Source: Pseudomonadota bacterium (lineage in GTDB: Bacteria > Desulfobacterota > DSM-4660 > Desulfatiglandales > B25-G16). Taken from it: a DNA stretch of 6,635 nucleotides. The notes under the pieces are model-generated. The model searched no databases, had not been told where the DNA came from, and saw only the letters and a list, made by a program, of their open reading frames with translations. The stretch spans positions 1 through 6,635 of the forward strand of contig JADFWK010000110.1 in the NCBI GenBank assembly GCA_015223015.1, given 5' to 3'. Within the stretch, counting starts at the first letter, position 1, and each line of letters begins with the position of its first letter. The translations under genes and the position numbers were made by a program. Below are positions 5,985 to 6,635 of this stretch, one piece after another.

Positions 5985-6458
5985 ATGCGAGACCTAAAGT
6001 TTTTTAGAGCTTTCATGACACCGTTCTTGGTTATGCTTTTCCTGATAGCCATCACCGCCTGTGCCACCAGCACCCTCTCCGAACAGACAACAGCTCCTGA
6101 ACAACCCCAACCCGTTCAACAAGGCACGGAACCACAAGCTGCTCTTTATTACGATTTTAAGGATGTGCCTGTTCCAAAGGAAATGGAGATTCAAAGGGAG
6201 AGGTCCTTTGTCTTCCAAACAACCGAATTTGCCTCTGGATTGCTCACCTTTTCCGGGAAGGTTGAATCAAATTCTCTTATCAGCTTCTTTAGGATCAAAT
6301 TACTCGAGGACGGTTGGCGTTTCTTGAGCTCCATTACATCGCCCAAGACTATCATGTTCTTTCAGAAAGAAAACCGCTTTTGCATCATCACCATAATCAG
6401 CAAAACCTTTACTACCGAAGCAGAAATCCTCGTTGCACAAGGCTTCCAGAGTATCTAG
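5985..6458 (+). CDS. Putative lipoprotein of unknown function
   Basis: A 157-residue protein with a lipoprotein signal peptide: a charged start (MRDLKFFR), a hydrophobic core (about 13-23) and the lipobox ITAC with the acceptor cysteine at C26, followed by AT, so export and retention at the outer membrane is the default expectation. A Thr/Gln/Pro-rich linker (about 28-50) leads to a compact domain (about 56-157) beginning YYDFKDVPVPKEM and including SFVFQTTEFASGLLTFSGKV, a GW within LEDGWRFLSS, and FFQKENRFCIITI. This domain resembles short lipoproteins of unknown function seen in Desulfobacterota (impression, not searched). No catalytic motif is visible. It is transcribed away from the antiporter; no clear promoter was found in the 245-base intergenic region on this strand. 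Confidence 0.75.
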   Translation: MRDLKFFRAFMTPFLVMLFLIAITACATSTLSEQTTAPEQPQPVQQGTEPQAALYYDFKDVPVPKEMEIQRERSFVFQTTEFASGLLTFSGKVESNSLISFFRIKLLEDGWRFLSSITSPKTIMFFQKENRFCIITIISKTFTTEAEILVAQGFQSI

Positions 6459-6635
6459 CCTTATAATGTCATTATTGGGCTGTGAAATACCCTTTCTGAT
6501 AAGTTTGCCTCACCCAGGGCAGTGAGGGTGGTATTCGATCAGGATGGATTTCTCCGAGAAGAACTGGAGATTTTTCTCTGAAAAGGGCAACTAATCCAGT
6601 GGGTATCAGGTGTGGACGGGCTGTTGCCCAAACGG
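6459..6635. other. Right-edge region, no confident gene
   Basis: The last 177 bases hold a small perfect dyad ATAATG/CATTAT (6463-6475), a stem CCTCAC (6508-6513) with GTGAGG (6522-6527), and GGGC (6618-6621) with GCCC (6626-6629). None has a T-tract. One minus-strand frame is open from the window edge to a TAA at 6474-6472 (54 codons) and could be the 3' end of a gene lying mostly beyond the window, but it shows no recognisable motif. Confidence 0.3.

Noticed and set aside
5807..6073. 88-codon minus-strand open frame over the lipoprotein start
   Set aside because: It runs antisense through the lipoprotein signal peptide, has no ribosome site that I can see and matches no family.

Overview
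The window looks like chromosomal sequence from a mid-GC Gram-negative bacterium, most likely a deltaproteobacterium (Desulfobacterota). This is inferred from the gene repertoire (AEC permease, XRE-cupin regulator, DUF1178 protein, NhaD-type antiporter with a signal peptide, short lipoprotein with an ITAC lipobox), from clear Shine-Dalgarno sites, and from palindromic intergenic repeats of a kind common in that group. No rRNA, tRNA, CRISPR array, transposase or phage gene was found.

Layout from left to right. Positions 1-142 hold a short palindromic repeat. An AEC-family permease (143-1090, +) is followed by a Nudix hydrolase (1232-1660, +). A 764-base gene-free stretch (1661-2424) contains a roughly 280-bp element bounded by imperfect terminal inverted repeats, and ends in a good sigma70-type promoter for an XRE-cupin regulator (2425-3117, +). 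A 144-base gap carrying a second inverted-repeat element leads to a DUF1178 protein with a CxxC zinc motif (3262-3681, +). A 157-base gap with a hairpin flanked by 9-bp direct repeats separates it from moaC (3839-4294, +). moaC is convergent with an NhaD-type Na+/H+ antiporter (5739-4291, -), and their stop codons overlap. The antiporter has a strong divergent-side promoter overlapped by a dyad. A lipoprotein of unknown function (5985-6458, +) follows, then 177 bases with no confident gene.

The genes do not form an obvious pathway. Spacings are wide (about 140-770 bases) except at the moaC/antiporter junction, so most are probably separate transcription units. moaC makes the molybdopterin precursor, the antiporter handles Na+/H+, the permease exports or imports organic anions, and the XRE-cupin protein probably senses a small ligand that the sequence does not reveal.

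I see no convincing undescribed multi-gene system. What is unusual lies between genes: three different inverted-repeat elements, a hairpin that could mask the Shine-Dalgarno of the XRE-cupin gene, and a moaC with archaeal-looking features whose reading frame stays open through the upstream hairpin element.
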